Source: Methylobacterium persicinum
Lineage (GTDB): Bacteria; Pseudomonadota; Alphaproteobacteria; Rhizobiales; Beijerinckiaceae
Length of the DNA: 64,000 nucleotides
Assembly (NCBI RefSeq): GCF_022179525.1
Contig: NZ_BPQX01000043.1
Coordinates: 1 to 64,000 of the forward strand
Direction: 5' to 3'
The position numbers and the translations under genes were made by a program. Each line of letters begins with the position of its first letter. Position 1 is the stretch's first letter. Below are positions 45,001 through 54,843 of the stretch, one piece after another. The notes under the pieces were generated by a model. It saw only the letters and a list, made by a program, of their open reading frames with translations, ran no database searches and was not told the origin of the DNA.

Positions 45001-45084
45001 GCCGTTCGGGCGTTTGCGCTGGATCAAGGCATCCGGCGCCGGGCCGCAGCAGGATCGGCTCCGCTTCGAAGGCGGAGGCGATCC

Positions 45085-45384
45085 ATGCGTGAATACCTCG
45101 TGATGTTCCACAAGGTCGTGCCAGACGCGGCCGGATACGACCGGCGCATCCTCCAGCGGCGGACCGTCGTCTCCGCCCGCTCGGAGGTCTCCGCCGCCTA
45201 CGCGGCCAAGGCGATGTTCAGCGAGGCGGCCGGCATCGCCGACTGGCGGATGCGGGCCGACACCTGCGAGGTGGTCGAGTTGCCGGCAAGCTGGCGGGAT
45301 AAGGCCCCTCTGGCCCCTCCGGCTGCAGCGCCCGCCCGGTGGCCGGCGCCGCGGATGGCGGCGGACTTCGCCGCCTCCGCGTGA
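45085..45384 (+). CDS. Small hypothetical protein
   Basis: 99 residues. The first 70 have a plausible mixed alpha/beta core (REYLVMFHKVVPDAAGYDRRILQRRTVVSARSEVSAAYAAKAMF...DWRMRADTCEVVELP). The last 30 are Pro/Ala-rich and probably disordered. It has a good ribosome-binding site (GGAGG) about 8 bp upstream. No family is recognised. It runs convergently into the MFS gene with a gap of only 8 bp. Confidence 0.6.
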   Translation: MREYLVMFHKVVPDAAGYDRRILQRRTVVSARSEVSAAYAAKAMFSEAAGIADWRMRADTCEVVELPASWRDKAPLAPPAAAPARWPAPRMAADFAASA

Positions 45385-45392
45385 GGGCCTCC

Positions 45393-46661
45393 CTACCGGG
45401 CGGGGCTGATCCGCGGGAGGAACGCCGCCAGCAGGCCGATGGCCGGCAGGAAGGCGCAGAGGCGGTAGACGAAGTCGATGCTGGTGTGGTCCGCGACCTC
45501 CCCGAGCACCGCCGCCCCCAGGCCGCCCATGCCGAAGGACAGGCCGAAGAACAGGCCGCCGACGAGCCCGACCCGGCCGGGCAGTAATTCCTGGGCGTAG
45601 ACGAGGATCGCCGGCATGGCCGAGGCCAGGATCATGCCGATCGGGACCGTCAGCGCGATGGTGGCCGGCAGGTTGGCGTAGGGCAGGGCCAGGGTGAAGG
45701 GCAGCACGCCGAGGATCGAGCCCCAGATCACGGCCTTCCGGCCGATCCGGTCGCCCACCGGTCCGCCCACCAGGGTGCCCGTGGCGACGGAGCCAAGGAA
45801 GACGAACAGGCAGAGCTGCGAGGTCTGCACCGACACGTGGAACCGGTCGATCAGGTAAAACGTGTAGTATGAGTTGAAGCTCGCCATGTAGAAGAACTTC
45901 GAGAAGATCAGCACGATCAGGATGCCGATCGTGGCGACGACCTTCCCCCGGGCGAGCCGCTGCGCCGTCCCGGCACCTTTGGCACCCCGCCGGCCGGACG
46001 CCGCCAGCCGGGCCCGGTACCAGCGCCCGACCCAGGCCAGCACGCCGATCCCCGCGAGGGCCGCAAGGGAAAACCAGATGACGCTGTGCTGCCCGTTCGG
46101 CACCACGATGAACGCGGCGAGCAGCGGCCCGAGGGCCTGGCCGGTATTGCCGCCCACCTGGAACACGGACTGCGCGAGGCCGTAACGGCCGCCGGAGGCC
46201 GCCCGCGCCATCCGGGACGATTCCGGGTGGAACACCGAGGAGCCCATGCCCACAAGGCCGGCGGCGATCAGCAGCACGCCGTAGGACCATGCGCTGGCGA
46301 GCAATACGATACCCAACAGGGAACAGGTCATCCCCACCGTGAGGGAGAACGGGCTCGGGCGCTTGTCGGTGTAGTATCCCACCACCGGCTGAAGCAGCGA
46401 CGAGGTGAGCTGGAAGGTGAGGGTGATGATTCCGATCTGCCCGAAATCCAGGGCAAAGCTCTGCTTCAGGAGCGGATAGATCGCCGGGACGAGGGACTGG
46501 ATCAGGTCGTTGAGGAGGTGCGACAGGCTGAGTGCCGCCAGGACGCCGTAGGTCGTCGTCTCGACGCGGGCCGGGGAGGGCGGTGCGACGGGCGAGGCCC
46601 CATCGACCGCGGCGACCGGCGCGGTGGCCAGTAGCGCGTCATCGCTCCCGTGCGCGTCCAT
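45393..46661 (-). CDS. MFS transporter, fosmidomycin resistance (Fsr) type
   Basis: 422 residues with 12 predicted helices. The N-terminal pattern LSLSHLLNDLIQSLVPAIYPLLKQSF and the following FQLTSSLLQPVVGYYTDKRP are characteristic of the Fsr subfamily, as is GSSVFHPESSRMARAASGGR. Fsr-type proteins export fosmidomycin and possibly other phosphonates; the natural substrate here is unknown. About 35 hydrophilic residues precede the first helix. The gene is divergent from the oxalate module with a 392-bp intergenic region. Confidence 0.9.
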   Translation of the reverse strand: MDAHGSDDALLATAPVAAVDGASPVAPPSPARVETTTYGVLAALSLSHLLNDLIQSLVPAIYPLLKQSFALDFGQIGIITLTFQLTSSLLQPVVGYYTDKRPSPFSLTVGMTCSLLGIVLLASAWSYGVLLIAAGLVGMGSSVFHPESSRMARAASGGRYGLAQSVFQVGGNTGQALGPLLAAFIVVPNGQHSVIWFSLAALAGIGVLAWVGRWYRARLAASGRRGAKGAGTAQRLARGKVVATIGILIVLIFSKFFYMASFNSYYTFYLIDRFHVSVQTSQLCLFVFLGSVATGTLVGGPVGDRIGRKAVIWGSILGVLPFTLALPYANLPATIALTVPIGMILASAMPAILVYAQELLPGRVGLVGGLFFGLSFGMGGLGAAVLGEVADHTSIDFVYRLCAFLPAIGLLAAFLPRISPAR

Positions 46662-47053
46662 CTCGTGTGCTTCCTTTTGGTGCCCAAACCCCCGTGCGCG
46701 CGCCTTATGCGCTCAACGCCCTAAGAACGGAACAAGAAGCGCGACAAGGCAGCGTTGCGGGCAGGGCCGAACGGCGTCGAGGGTCGGCAACGGCGGGTTT
46801 GGCGGCAGATGTGTCGTCGCGGGCGATCGTTTGCGCTCACAGGACATCTGACGGCGGAGGCACGGCGGAGCGGTCCGCCCGTTGCTGCACTGCCCACATT
46901 CGTGCTGCATTGCCGTTCAAATTTTTTCTCGGTGCAGCAAAATATTTTGCCGCTCTACAAGCGATGATCGGTACGTCTGGCATATTGTATCGCTTATTTA
47001 CTGCATTAAAACCTTGGCGCTCAGAAGAATTCCTGCCGAGGAGCGCGCCTTAC
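46662..47053. other. Regulatory intergenic region of the oxalate module
   Basis: 392 bp; the half next to the transporter gene is AT-rich. It contains the repeats described at 46882-46950. No small gene is evident. Confidence 0.5.
46882..46950. promoter_or_regulatory. Cluster of candidate operator elements upstream of the oxalate genes
   Basis: Two direct GCTGCAYTGCC repeats (46884-46894 and 46904-46914) are exactly 20 bp apart, which puts them on one face of the helix. The TTGCTGCAC half-site at 46882 recurs inverted at 46932-46940. Next to it lies a perfect 14-bp palindrome, GCAAAATATTTTGC (46937-46950). The cluster ends about 100 bp before the transporter start, a normal position for an activator site plus core promoter. 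The binding protein is unknown. Confidence 0.55.
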
Positions 47054-48358
47054 ATGGCCATGCCAGCCGCAGATCCCACGCCGGGCCAGGCCGCCGTTGC
47101 CGGGGTGCGGGCGCCCGCCGTCGGCCGCTGGGGCCAACTCGCCCTCGGCGTCCTATGCATGTCGATGATCGCGAACATGCAGTACGGCTGGACCTTGTTC
47201 GTGAACCCGATCAACGACAAGTTCCAGTGGGGCAAGCCGGCGATCCAGGTCGCCTTCACGATCTTCGTCCTGACCGAGACATGGCTCGTGCCGATCGAGG
47301 GATGGTTCGTGGACCGCTACGGCCCGCGGGTGGTGACGCTGATCGGCGGCGCCTTCTGCGCGCTGGGCTGGACCCTCAACGCCTACGCCGAATCCCTCGC
47401 CATGCTCTATCTCGCGGCGGCCATCGGCGGCATCGGCGCGGGGGCGGTCTATGGCACCTGCGTCGGCAACGCCCTCAAGTGGTTTCCGGACCGGCGCGGG
47501 CTCGCGGCCGGCCTGACGGCGGCGGGATTCGGCGCGGGCTCGGCCCTCACCGTCGTGCCGATCGCCGCGATGATCCGCGACAGCGGATACGAACACACCT
47601 TTCTCGTCTTCGGCCTCGGCCAGGGCCTCGTGGTGATGATCGCCTCGCAGATCCTCTCCGCACCCGACGCCGGTTACAACGACCGGATGCTCGCCGGCCG
47701 TCCCGCGGCCAACGTGGTCACCCGGCGGCAATACGCCCCGTCCGAGATGGTCCGCACGCCGGTCTTCTGGCTGATGTACCTGATGTTCGTGCTGATGGCC
47801 GCGGGCGGCCTGATGGCCACGGCCTCCCTCGCCCCCATCGCCAGGGACTTCAAGGTGGACGGCGTGCCGGTCTCGATCCTCGGCCTGACCCTTCCGGCCC
47901 TGACCTTCGCCCTCACCATCGACCGGGTGCTGAACGGCGTCACGCGGCCGTTCTTCGGGTGGGTCTCCGACCGGATCGGGCGGGAGAACACGATGGTGCT
48001 GGCCTTCGCCATCGAGGGTTTCGGCATCCTGGCGCTGGGCCTGCTGGCCCACAGCCCCTTCGCCTTCGTCCTGCTCACCGGCCTCGTGTTCTTCGCCTGG
48101 GGCGAGATCTACTCCCTGTTCCCCTCGACCTGCGCCGACACCTACGGCAGCCGCTCGGCCACGGCGAATTCCGGGCTGCTCTATACGGCCAAGGGCACCG
48201 CATCGCTGTTGCTGCCGGTCTTCCTGCTGATCCAGACGCAGACCGGGAGCTGGCAGGCGGTGTTCTACGTCGCCTCCGGCATGGCCTTCCTGGCCGCCTT
48301 CCTGGCCCTGTTCGTCCTGAAGCCCATGCGGGCACGGTTCCTGGCGCGGAGCCAGTGA
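47054..48358 (+). CDS. oxlT: OxlT-like oxalate/formate MFS antiporter
   Basis: 434 residues with 12 predicted helices. The N-terminal half carries the OxlT-family patterns: NMQYGWTLFVNPINDKFQWGKPAIQVAFTIFVLTETWLVPIEGWFVDRYGPR and GIGAGAVYGTCVGNALKWFPDRRGLAAGLTAAGFGAG. Family members exchange oxalate for formate or import oxalate. It is the first gene of a co-directional set with an oxalyl-CoA reductase-like and an oxalate-CoA ligase-like gene, which supports oxalate as the substrate. The ATG at 47054 was chosen because the family N-terminus starts about 25 residues later. Confidence 0.88.
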   Translation: MAMPAADPTPGQAAVAGVRAPAVGRWGQLALGVLCMSMIANMQYGWTLFVNPINDKFQWGKPAIQVAFTIFVLTETWLVPIEGWFVDRYGPRVVTLIGGAFCALGWTLNAYAESLAMLYLAAAIGGIGAGAVYGTCVGNALKWFPDRRGLAAGLTAAGFGAGSALTVVPIAAMIRDSGYEHTFLVFGLGQGLVVMIASQILSAPDAGYNDRMLAGRPAANVVTRRQYAPSEMVRTPVFWLMYLMFVLMAAGGLMATASLAPIARDFKVDGVPVSILGLTLPALTFALTIDRVLNGVTRPFFGWVSDRIGRENTMVLAFAIEGFGILALGLLAHSPFAFVLLTGLVFFAWGEIYSLFPSTCADTYGSRSATANSGLLYTAKGTASLLLPVFLLIQTQTGSWQAVFYVASGMAFLAAFLALFVLKPMRARFLARSQ

Positions 48359-48479
48359 GGGCACGGAGCCAGGAGGGGGGAGGCGGCGTTTCCGCTGGCT
48401 AGCGGGACGGCGCTCCCATTAAAGTCGACCGAACCCGCTGCAACGCGGAACCCGAACCCTGCTCGGAAGTCGAAGGCCC

Positions 48480-49487
48480 ATGAGTATCGCGATCGTCGGC
48501 GCCGGTGCCATCGGCGGCTATCTCGGCGTGAAGCTGGCGGAGGCCGGCGAGGACGTCACCTTTATCGCCCGCTCCAACGCGGAGGCCATCGCCCGCGACG
48601 GACTGCGCTTGATCGAGGAGGATGGCACCGAGCTCCACGCTCGCAACGTAAAGGCCACCCGCTCGATGCAGGAGGCCGGCCGCCACGATATCGTGCTCCT
48701 CACGGTGAAGGCCCATCAGGTCGGCCCGATCGCCGCCGACCTCGGAGCCCTGATCGGCCCGGACACCACCGTGGTGACGATGCAGAACGGCATCCCGTGG
48801 TGGTACTTCACCGGCGGGCACGGCGGCCAGTACGAGGGTACGCAGCTCGAGACCGCCGATCCGGGCGGCCTCATCGCGCAGCACCTCGACCCCCGCCGGG
48901 TCGTGGGTTCCGTGGTCTACCCGGCTGCGGTGCTCACCGATCCCGGCACGGTCAAGGTCATCGAGGGCAACCGCTTCGGCCTCGGCGAGCTCGACGGCTC
49001 CCGGTCGGAGCGGGTGCTCGACATCTCCCAGCGCCTGACCAAGGCCGGCTTCAAGGCGCCCGTCACCTCCGACATCCGGGCCGAGATCTGGCTGAAGCTC
49101 TGGGGCAACCTCAGCTTCAACCCGATCTCCGCGCTCAGCCACGCGACGCTGGAGGATATCTGCCGCTTCCCCGACACGAGGGCGCTCGCCACGGCGATGA
49201 TGAAGGAGGCCGAGACGATCGCGAACGCGCTGGGGATCACCTTCCGGGTCGGCATCGACCGGCGGATCGCCGGGGCTGAGAAGGTCGGCGCGCACAAGAC
49301 CTCCATGCTGCAGGACGTAGAGGCCGGCCGCCCCATCGAGCTGGAGGCCCTCGTGGGCTCGGTGATCGAGCTGGGCCGCCTCGTGGGTGTGGCGACCCCG
49401 CATATCGACAGCGTCTACGCGCTGATGCGTCTTCTCGCCCAGAGCCTGGAGCGGGCGAACGGCCGGCTGGCCATCGCCTCCGCCTGA
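48480..49487 (+). CDS. panE2: PanE2-like ketopantoate reductase homologue, probable oxalyl-CoA reductase
   Basis: 335 residues. The NADP-binding motif GAGAIGG is at residues 7-13. The ketopantoate-reductase catalytic Lys and Asn region is recognisable (EIWLKLWGNLSFNPISALSHAT), followed by the helical C-terminal domain (KTSMLQDVEAGRPIELEAL). In Methylobacterium extorquens, a PanE-family paralogue (PanE2) reduces oxalyl-CoA to glyoxylate in oxalate assimilation. The gene's position between an OxlT-like transporter and a Pcs60/AAE3-like CoA ligase fits that role much better than pantothenate synthesis. The family call is firm; the specific reaction is inferred from context. The next gene starts 7 bp downstream. 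Confidence 0.85.
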   Translation: MSIAIVGAGAIGGYLGVKLAEAGEDVTFIARSNAEAIARDGLRLIEEDGTELHARNVKATRSMQEAGRHDIVLLTVKAHQVGPIAADLGALIGPDTTVVTMQNGIPWWYFTGGHGGQYEGTQLETADPGGLIAQHLDPRRVVGSVVYPAAVLTDPGTVKVIEGNRFGLGELDGSRSERVLDISQRLTKAGFKAPVTSDIRAEIWLKLWGNLSFNPISALSHATLEDICRFPDTRALATAMMKEAETIANALGITFRVGIDRRIAGAEKVGAHKTSMLQDVEAGRPIELEALVGSVIELGRLVGVATPHIDSVYALMRLLAQSLERANGRLAIASA

Positions 49488-49494
49488 CCTTCCT

Positions 49495-51054
49495 GTGAAC
49501 TCGCCATCCGAGGAGGCCGACTTGGCCGCACCCGCCACCACCCTCCGTGACCTCATCGCCGCGGGCGCCGACGATGCCCCCGCCCTCACGAGCCCGGGGG
49601 GCATGCCGCTGACCTTCGGCCGGCTGCGTTCGATCGTCGAACGGACGGTGGCGGATCTGAACGCCCAGGGCGTCGGCCGGGGCGAGCGGGTTGCCATCGT
49701 GTTGCCGAACGGGCCGGAGATGGCCGCTGCCTTCATGGCGGTGGGAGCGGGCACCACCTCGGCACCCCTGAACCCGGCCTACAAGGCGGAGGAGTTCGAG
49801 TTCTACCTCACCGACCTCCGGGCGAAGCTCCTCATCGTGGCCGAGGGCAGCGACTCCCCGGCTGTCGCCGTCGCGGAGAAGCTCGGCATGGGCGTCGCGC
49901 GCCTCAAGCCGACGCCTGAGGAGGGCGCGGGCAGCTTCACCCTGTCCTTCGCCGGGGGCGCGGGCGAGGCGCCGGCCCAGGCCGGCTTCGCGGAGACGGG
50001 GGACGTCGCCCTCGTGTTGCACACCTCCGGAACGACCTCGCGGCCGAAGATCGTGCCCCTCAGCCAGGGCAACGTCTGCGCCTCGGCCCGGCACATCCGC
50101 ACGAGCCTCGCGTTCACCGCGGAGGACCGCGGCCTGAACATCATGCCCCTGTTCCACATCCACGGGCTGATCGCCGGCATCCTGGCGCCGCTCTCGGCTG
50201 GCGGCCAGGTCTGCTGCACGCCGGGCTTCAATGCCCTCAAGTTCTTCTCTTGGATGGAGGAGGCCAAGCCCACTTGGTACACGGGCGTGCCGACCATGCA
50301 TCAGGCGATCCTCGGACGGGCGGCACGCAACCGCGAGATCATCGCGGCGACGCCGCTGCGCTTCATCCGCTCGTCTTCGGCCTCCCTGCCGCCGCAGGTG
50401 CTGCGCGAGCTTGAGGAGACCTTCGGCGCCCCCGTGATCGAGGCCTACGGCATGACCGAGGCCGCCCACCAGATGGCCTCGAACCCCCTTCCGCCGATGA
50501 AGAACCGCCCCGGCTCGGTGGGCATCTCCGCCGGGCCCGAGATCGCGGTGGTCGGCTCCGACGGCGAGCCCCTGCCCGTGGGCGAGACCGGCGAGATCGT
50601 CATTCGCGGCCCGAACGTCATGGCGGGCTATGAGAACAATGAGAAGGCCAATGCCGAGGCCTTCACCCGCCAGGGCTGGTTCCGCACCGGCGATCAGGGC
50701 GTGCTCTCGCCGGACGGCTTCCTGACCATCACCGGGCGGCTCAAGGAGATCATCAACCGCGGCGGCGAGAAGATCAGCCCCCGTGAGGTGGACGAGATCC
50801 TCCTCGACCACCCCGCCGTGCTGCAATGCGTGACCTTCGCCCTGCCCCACGACAAGCTCGGTGAGGAGGTCGCCGCGGCGATCGTCCTGCGCGAGGGGAC
50901 CTCCGCCGAGGAGAAGGAGATCCGCGGCTTCGCCTCCGAACGGCTCGCGCCGTTCAAGGTCCCCGCCCGCATCGTCATTCTCCCCGAGATCCCCCGGGGC
51001 GCCACCGGCAAGCTGCAGCGGATCGGGCTGGCGCAGAAGCTCGGCCTGGCCTGA
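49495..51054 (+). CDS. Oxalate-CoA ligase-like AMP-forming synthetase (Pcs60/AAE3 type)
   Basis: 519 residues from a GTG start 7 bp after panE2. ANL-superfamily motifs are complete: P-loop HTSGTTSRPK, MPLFHIHGL, AYGMTEAAHQ, the hinge region GRLKEIINRGGEKISP, and the catalytic Lys near the C-terminus (GATGKLQR). The Pcs60/AAE3 group, which activates oxalate to oxalyl-CoA with ATP, shows the same HIHGLIAGILAPLSAGG and YGMTEAAHQMASNPLPP segments. Together with the upstream genes it would feed imported oxalate to oxalyl-CoA and then glyoxylate. The alternative is another short dicarboxylate or acyl-CoA ligase. Confidence 0.82.
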   Translation: MNSPSEEADLAAPATTLRDLIAAGADDAPALTSPGGMPLTFGRLRSIVERTVADLNAQGVGRGERVAIVLPNGPEMAAAFMAVGAGTTSAPLNPAYKAEEFEFYLTDLRAKLLIVAEGSDSPAVAVAEKLGMGVARLKPTPEEGAGSFTLSFAGGAGEAPAQAGFAETGDVALVLHTSGTTSRPKIVPLSQGNVCASARHIRTSLAFTAEDRGLNIMPLFHIHGLIAGILAPLSAGGQVCCTPGFNALKFFSWMEEAKPTWYTGVPTMHQAILGRAARNREIIAATPLRFIRSSSASLPPQVLRELEETFGAPVIEAYGMTEAAHQMASNPLPPMKNRPGSVGISAGPEIAVVGSDGEPLPVGETGEIVIRGPNVMAGYENNEKANAEAFTRQGWFRTGDQGVLSPDGFLTITGRLKEIINRGGEKISPREVDEILLDHPAVLQCVTFALPHDKLGEEVAAAIVLREGTSAEEKEIRGFASERLAPFKVPARIVILPEIPRGATGKLQRIGLAQKLGLA

Positions 51055-51192
51055 GGCAGGCGGCCGGATCCTGCGCCGGGTGAGACTAATCTCTCGTCGT
51101 CTAACATGAAGTAAGAAACAATTATGGATCGCGTGCCCTCACTCGGCCGAGTGGTGCGCTAAGATCGGGGCACCTTCCGTTCCGACGAGATC

Positions 51193-54100
51193 GTGCCCTT
51201 GGACCGTGCGGCCCACGTCCCGCCACAGCCGACCATCCCGCGTTGCCATGGCGGGGCGGTCCTCGACACGGCCTGCACCGTCGCCCGCACGATGCTGGCC
51301 GCCCCGGCGGCCTTCGCGGTCCTCGATCAGGCGGACGGGCTCTGCCTCGACGGGCTGAGCGGGATCGACCATGCCGGGGCGAGCCTCATCGCCCAGTCGC
51401 CTGAATTCCGCATCGGTCTCGCCCGCTCGGGGGAGGCCGCCCTGGTGAAGGGGCTTCCCGGGTTCGCCTTCTGCGCCTGCGCGCCCCTCCACGGGGGCGA
51501 TGGCGGCTGGATCGGGGCCCTGTGCGTGATCGACCCGGCGGAGCGCCCCGGACCCGACGAGGCCGCCTGGGGTCGCCTCGCGGAGGCGGCGCAGCTCGCC
51601 TCCGGTGCCCTGCGTGCCCAGCAGGCCGAACGCCGGCTCGCCCACAGCGAGGCCCGGCATGCCCATGCCCAGGCCGCCCGCCGCATCGCCGAGGAGACGG
51701 CCTCGTTCGGGCATTGGCGCCTCGATGTGGCGACGCGCACCCTGGCGTGGTCGGCGGGCATCGCAGCGATCTTCGGCCGCAACGCCCTGCTCGAGCCGGT
51801 GCCCCTCGAGACCCATTGCGGCTTCTATCACCCCGACGACCGCGACGATGTCCGGGGCCGGATGATGCTCGCCCTCGAAGGGCGCGGCCGGCTCCCCCGG
51901 GGTGGGTACGAGCATCGCTCCCGCGTTGTGAGGCCGGACGGGGAGATCCGCCATGTCGGCGTCCGCGGGATCGACGAGCGCGATTCCGCCGGCCGCCTCG
52001 TGGCGATCCACGGGGTCTGCCTCGACCTCACCGACCGGGCCCGGTCCGAGAAGGCCCTGGAGGAGGCGGGCGGCCTCCTGCGCGAGACCGAGCGCCGCTA
52101 CCGCCTGCTCGCCGAGCATGCCAGCGACATCATCGTCTTCAGCGACCTCGACACGACACGCCGCTACGTCTCGCCCGCGGTGACCCCCATCCTCGGCTAT
52201 GATCCGGCGGAGCTGACCGGAACGCGGCCCCTCGAGTTCGTCCACCCCGACGACATGCCGATTTTCGACGGCGCCGTGGAAGCCCTGTGCCGCGACGGCC
52301 GGACGCCGGCGCCGACCGTGTTGCGCTACCGCCATCGGGACGGTCACTGGGTCTGGCTGGAACTGGCCTTCGCCCTGGTGCGCGAGCCCGGGAGCGGGGA
52401 GCCGGAAGGCTATGTCATCACCCTCCGCGACGTGAGCGCCCGGGTGGCGGCGGAGGAGACGGCCCGGAGGGGTGCGGCGGAGGATTGGGCCGATGCCGAG
52501 GCGCGGCTGCAGGCGATGCAGGCGCAAACCGACTTCACGACGGCGGCGAGCGCGGCCATCCTGGCCCAGCTCGCCGAAGGGGTGATCGTCACCGACGAGG
52601 GCGGCAGGATCACCCTGGTGAATGCCGCTGCGGCGGCGATCCACGGCGTCTCGCGCCTCGATATCGAACCCGGCGCCTACAGCGACACCTATCACCTGTT
52701 CACGGAAGACGGGGAGCCGTACCCACCCCTCGACCTTCCCCTCGCCAGAGCGGTGCGGGGCGAGACCGTGCGGGATGCCCGCTGGCGGATCCGTCGGCCG
52801 GACGGGGCCGAGGTGATCGCCGTCGGCAACGCCCAACCCCTGTGGGGCGCCGACGGCGGCCGGATCGGCGCCGTCCTCACGGTGCGGGACGATACCGCCC
52901 GGGATGCCGCCGAGGGCGCGCTGCGCACCCTGAACGCCACCCTCGCCCAGAGGGTGACCGAGCGCACCCGCGAGGCCGAGGCGGCCCGGGAACTGGCCGA
53001 AGCCGGGAGCCGTGCCAAGTCGGAGTTCCTGGCCTCCATGAGCCATGAGATCCGCACGCCCCTCAACGGGATCATCGGCTACGCGGACCTGCTCCTCGAC
53101 GAGGAGGGGATCGGCGGCCGCCTGCGCCAGTATGCCGAGCGCATCCGCTCGGCCGGCGCCGCCCTGCTGACCGTGGTCAACGACGTTCTTGACGTCTCGC
53201 GGATCGAGGCCGGGCAGATCGAGATCGCCTGCCGACCCTTCGCGCCTGCGATCCTCATCGACAACACCCTGTCGATCGTCCGGGGCCTCGCGGAGGCCAA
53301 GGGTCTCGCCCTCGGTGTCTCCCTCGACGACGCCATGCCGGACTGGCTGAGCGGCGACGAGGACCGGTTGCGGCAGGTGCTCCTCAACCTCCTCAACAAC
53401 GCCATCAAGTTCACGCCGTCCGGGCGGGTCGATCTCACCGTTGCCGTAACTGGCACGCGGGACGACACGGTCGGGATCGAGTTCCGGGTGAGCGACACCG
53501 GTATCGGCATACCGGCGGACAAGCACGACCGCCTGTTCCGTCGCTTCAGCCAAGTGGACGGTTCCTACCGGCGCGCGCATGACGGGGCCGGCCTCGGGCT
53601 GTCGATCTGCAAGAGCCTCGTGGAGCTGATGGGGGGCGCCGTCAGCGTCGACAGCGCCGAAGGGCAGGGCTCGACCTTCCGCTTCACCGTCGCCCTGCCC
53701 CGCGCCGGGGTCCCCGCGGCGGCCGCCCGCGATCCGGGCGACCGCCAGGCCCGCCGGCCCCGCCGGCTGCTCCTGGCCGAGGACGTCCCCCTGAACCAGG
53801 AACTCGCCTGCGCGATCCTGGAGGGGGCGGGCCACGTGGTGGATGTCGTACCCGACGGCGCCGCGGCGGTCCGGGCCGTGGAAACCGGCGTCTACGACCT
53901 CGTGCTCATGGACGTGCAGATGCCGGTGATGGACGGCGTCAGCGCGACCCGTCAGATCCGCGCCCTCGACGGTCCGGCGTCGCGGGTGCCGGTCGTTGCG
54001 CTGACGGCCAACGTGCTGCCCCAGCAGGTGGCCGAGTTCCGGGAGGCCGGGATGGTCGGCCATGTTGGAAAGCCCTTCGGCCGCGCCGACCTCCTCGACA

Positions 54101-54471
54101 CCATCGACCGGTGTACCGGGGAGGGCGTAGCCTGCGTGCCGTCCCGGCCGGTGCCGGAGGCCGCGGCCCTCGACGCCATTGCCGACGTGGTGGGCCGCGA
54201 AAAGGTGCAGGACCTGCTCGAATCCCTCGCCAGGGAACTCGACGCACGCTTCGGCACCGCCGCCGCGCCGCAGCCCCGGGACGGTGTCGCCCAGGACGCC
54301 CACGCCATGATCGCCGCCGCGTCCATGCTCGGCTTTTCCGACCTGGCCCGCCTGTGCCGGGATGTGGAAGCGGTGTGCCGCTCGGGCCGGGACTTTGCCC
54401 CGGCCCTTGCGGATCTGAGGCGCCACTGCGCCGCCATCATCACCGAGATCGGCCTCGGGCACGCGGCCTAG
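51193..54471 (+). CDS. Soluble hybrid histidine kinase: GAF-PAS-PAS-PAS-HK-REC-HPt
   Basis: 1,092 residues from a GTG start. Order: GAF (about 20-140, [26 protein letters not shown]), three PAS domains (about 165-285, 300-420, 455-580), a coiled coil, HisKA (His618 in [12 protein letters not shown]), HATPase_c ([33 protein letters not shown]), receiver (Asp907 in [12 protein letters not shown]) and a C-terminal HPt helix bundle (His1037 in [15 protein letters not shown]). It has all parts of a phosphorelay in one chain except the final DNA-binding regulator. No membrane segment is present, so it senses a cytosolic signal. No partner regulator adjoins it. Confidence 0.92.
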   Translation: MPLDRAAHVPPQPTIPRCHGGAVLDTACTVARTMLAAPAAFAVLDQADGLCLDGLSGIDHAGASLIAQSPEFRIGLARSGEAALVKGLPGFAFCACAPLHGGDGGWIGALCVIDPAERPGPDEAAWGRLAEAAQLASGALRAQQAERRLAHSEARHAHAQAARRIAEETASFGHWRLDVATRTLAWSAGIAAIFGRNALLEPVPLETHCGFYHPDDRDDVRGRMMLALEGRGRLPRGGYEHRSRVVRPDGEIRHVGVRGIDERDSAGRLVAIHGVCLDLTDRARSEKALEEAGGLLRETERRYRLLAEHASDIIVFSDLDTTRRYVSPAVTPILGYDPAELTGTRPLEFVHPDDMPIFDGAVEALCRDGRTPAPTVLRYRHRDGHWVWLELAFALVREPGSGEPEGYVITLRDVSARVAAEETARRGAAEDWADAEARLQAMQAQTDFTTAASAAILAQLAEGVIVTDEGGRITLVNAAAAAIHGVSRLDIEPGAYSDTYHLFTEDGEPYPPLDLPLARAVRGETVRDARWRIRRPDGAEVIAVGNAQPLWGADGGRIGAVLTVRDDTARDAAEGALRTLNATLAQRVTERTREAEAARELAEAGSRAKSEFLASMSHEIRTPLNGIIGYADLLLDEEGIGGRLRQYAERIRSAGAALLTVVNDVLDVSRIEAGQIEIACRPFAPAILIDNTLSIVRGLAEAKGLALGVSLDDAMPDWLSGDEDRLRQVLLNLLNNAIKFTPSGRVDLTVAVTGTRDDTVGIEFRVSDTGIGIPADKHDRLFRRFSQVDGSYRRAHDGAGLGLSICKSLVELMGGAVSVDSAEGQGSTFRFTVALPRAGVPAAAARDPGDRQARRPRRLLLAEDVPLNQELACAILEGAGHVVDVVPDGAAAVRAVETGVYDLVLMDVQMPVMDGVSATRQIRALDGPASRVPVVALTANVLPQQVAEFREAGMVGHVGKPFGRADLLDTIDRCTGEGVACVPSRPVPEAAALDAIADVVGREKVQDLLESLARELDARFGTAAAPQPRDGVAQDAHAMIAAASMLGFSDLARLCRDVEAVCRSGRDFAPALADLRRHCAAIITEIGLGHAA

Positions 54472-54562
54472 GCGCCCCCCGGCCTGCCAACGCAACGGAG
54501 ACAGGGCACCCGGCGATGGGGCACTCCTGATAGTCCCTGTCCGCCGATCCGTCCCACCCGCT

Positions 54563-54675
54563 CCCTCATCCTGAGGTGCCGCGTCAGCGGCCTCGAAGGA
54601 GGGCTCCAGGGATCCCCCGGTAGCTGGACCCCTCCTTCGAGGCCATCGCTTCGCGACGGCGCCTCAGGATGAGGG
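54563..54675. repeat. Dispersed inverted repeat, family 2 (CCTCATCCTGAGGTGCC type)
   Basis: The arms start CCCTCATCCTGAGGTGCC and end with GCCTCAGGATGAGGG. Inside is a second inverted pair, GGCCTCGAAGGAGGG... and ...CCTCCTTCGAGGCC. A near-identical element occurs at 62913-63023. Both are intergenic, next to gene 3' ends. Confidence 0.85.
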
Positions 54676-54741
54676 CGATGGTGGGAATGAAGGTGACGCC
54701 GATGTGGACCCACCCGGCGTAACCCGATCGAGAGCGGCGCG

Positions 54742-54781
54742 AGAGCGTTTCCTGTAATCCTTGGATCACAGGAAACGCTCT
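54742..54781. repeat. 40-bp near-perfect palindrome (AGAGCGTTTCCTGT type)
   Basis: Arms AGAGCGTTTCCTGT (54742-54755) and their exact complement (54768-54781) continue inward with 4 more pairs around a TT centre, with a single mismatch (19 of 20 pairs). It may be a stand-alone mobile-type repeat or a strong transcription terminator; a T-rich run (GTTTTTGCT) follows on the + strand. Confidence 0.75.
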
Positions 54782-54843
54782 AGACTAACGTTTTTGCTGC
54801 ATTTTATAGCGCCGAACTGGCACTCAATTCGGCGGAAAATGCT

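Larger units (their letters stand above)
54472..54843. other. Repeat-bearing intergenic region
   Basis: 372 bp between the convergent hybrid kinase and dehydratase genes. It holds a family-2 inverted repeat (54563-54675) and a 40-bp near-perfect palindrome (54742-54781), followed by a T-rich stretch. No gene is visible. Confidence 0.6.

Noticed and set aside
46729-46756. GGAAC...CGTT pair before the oxalate module
   Set aside because: The spacing is 19 nt, too long for an EcfG promoter, and it lies far from the gene start.
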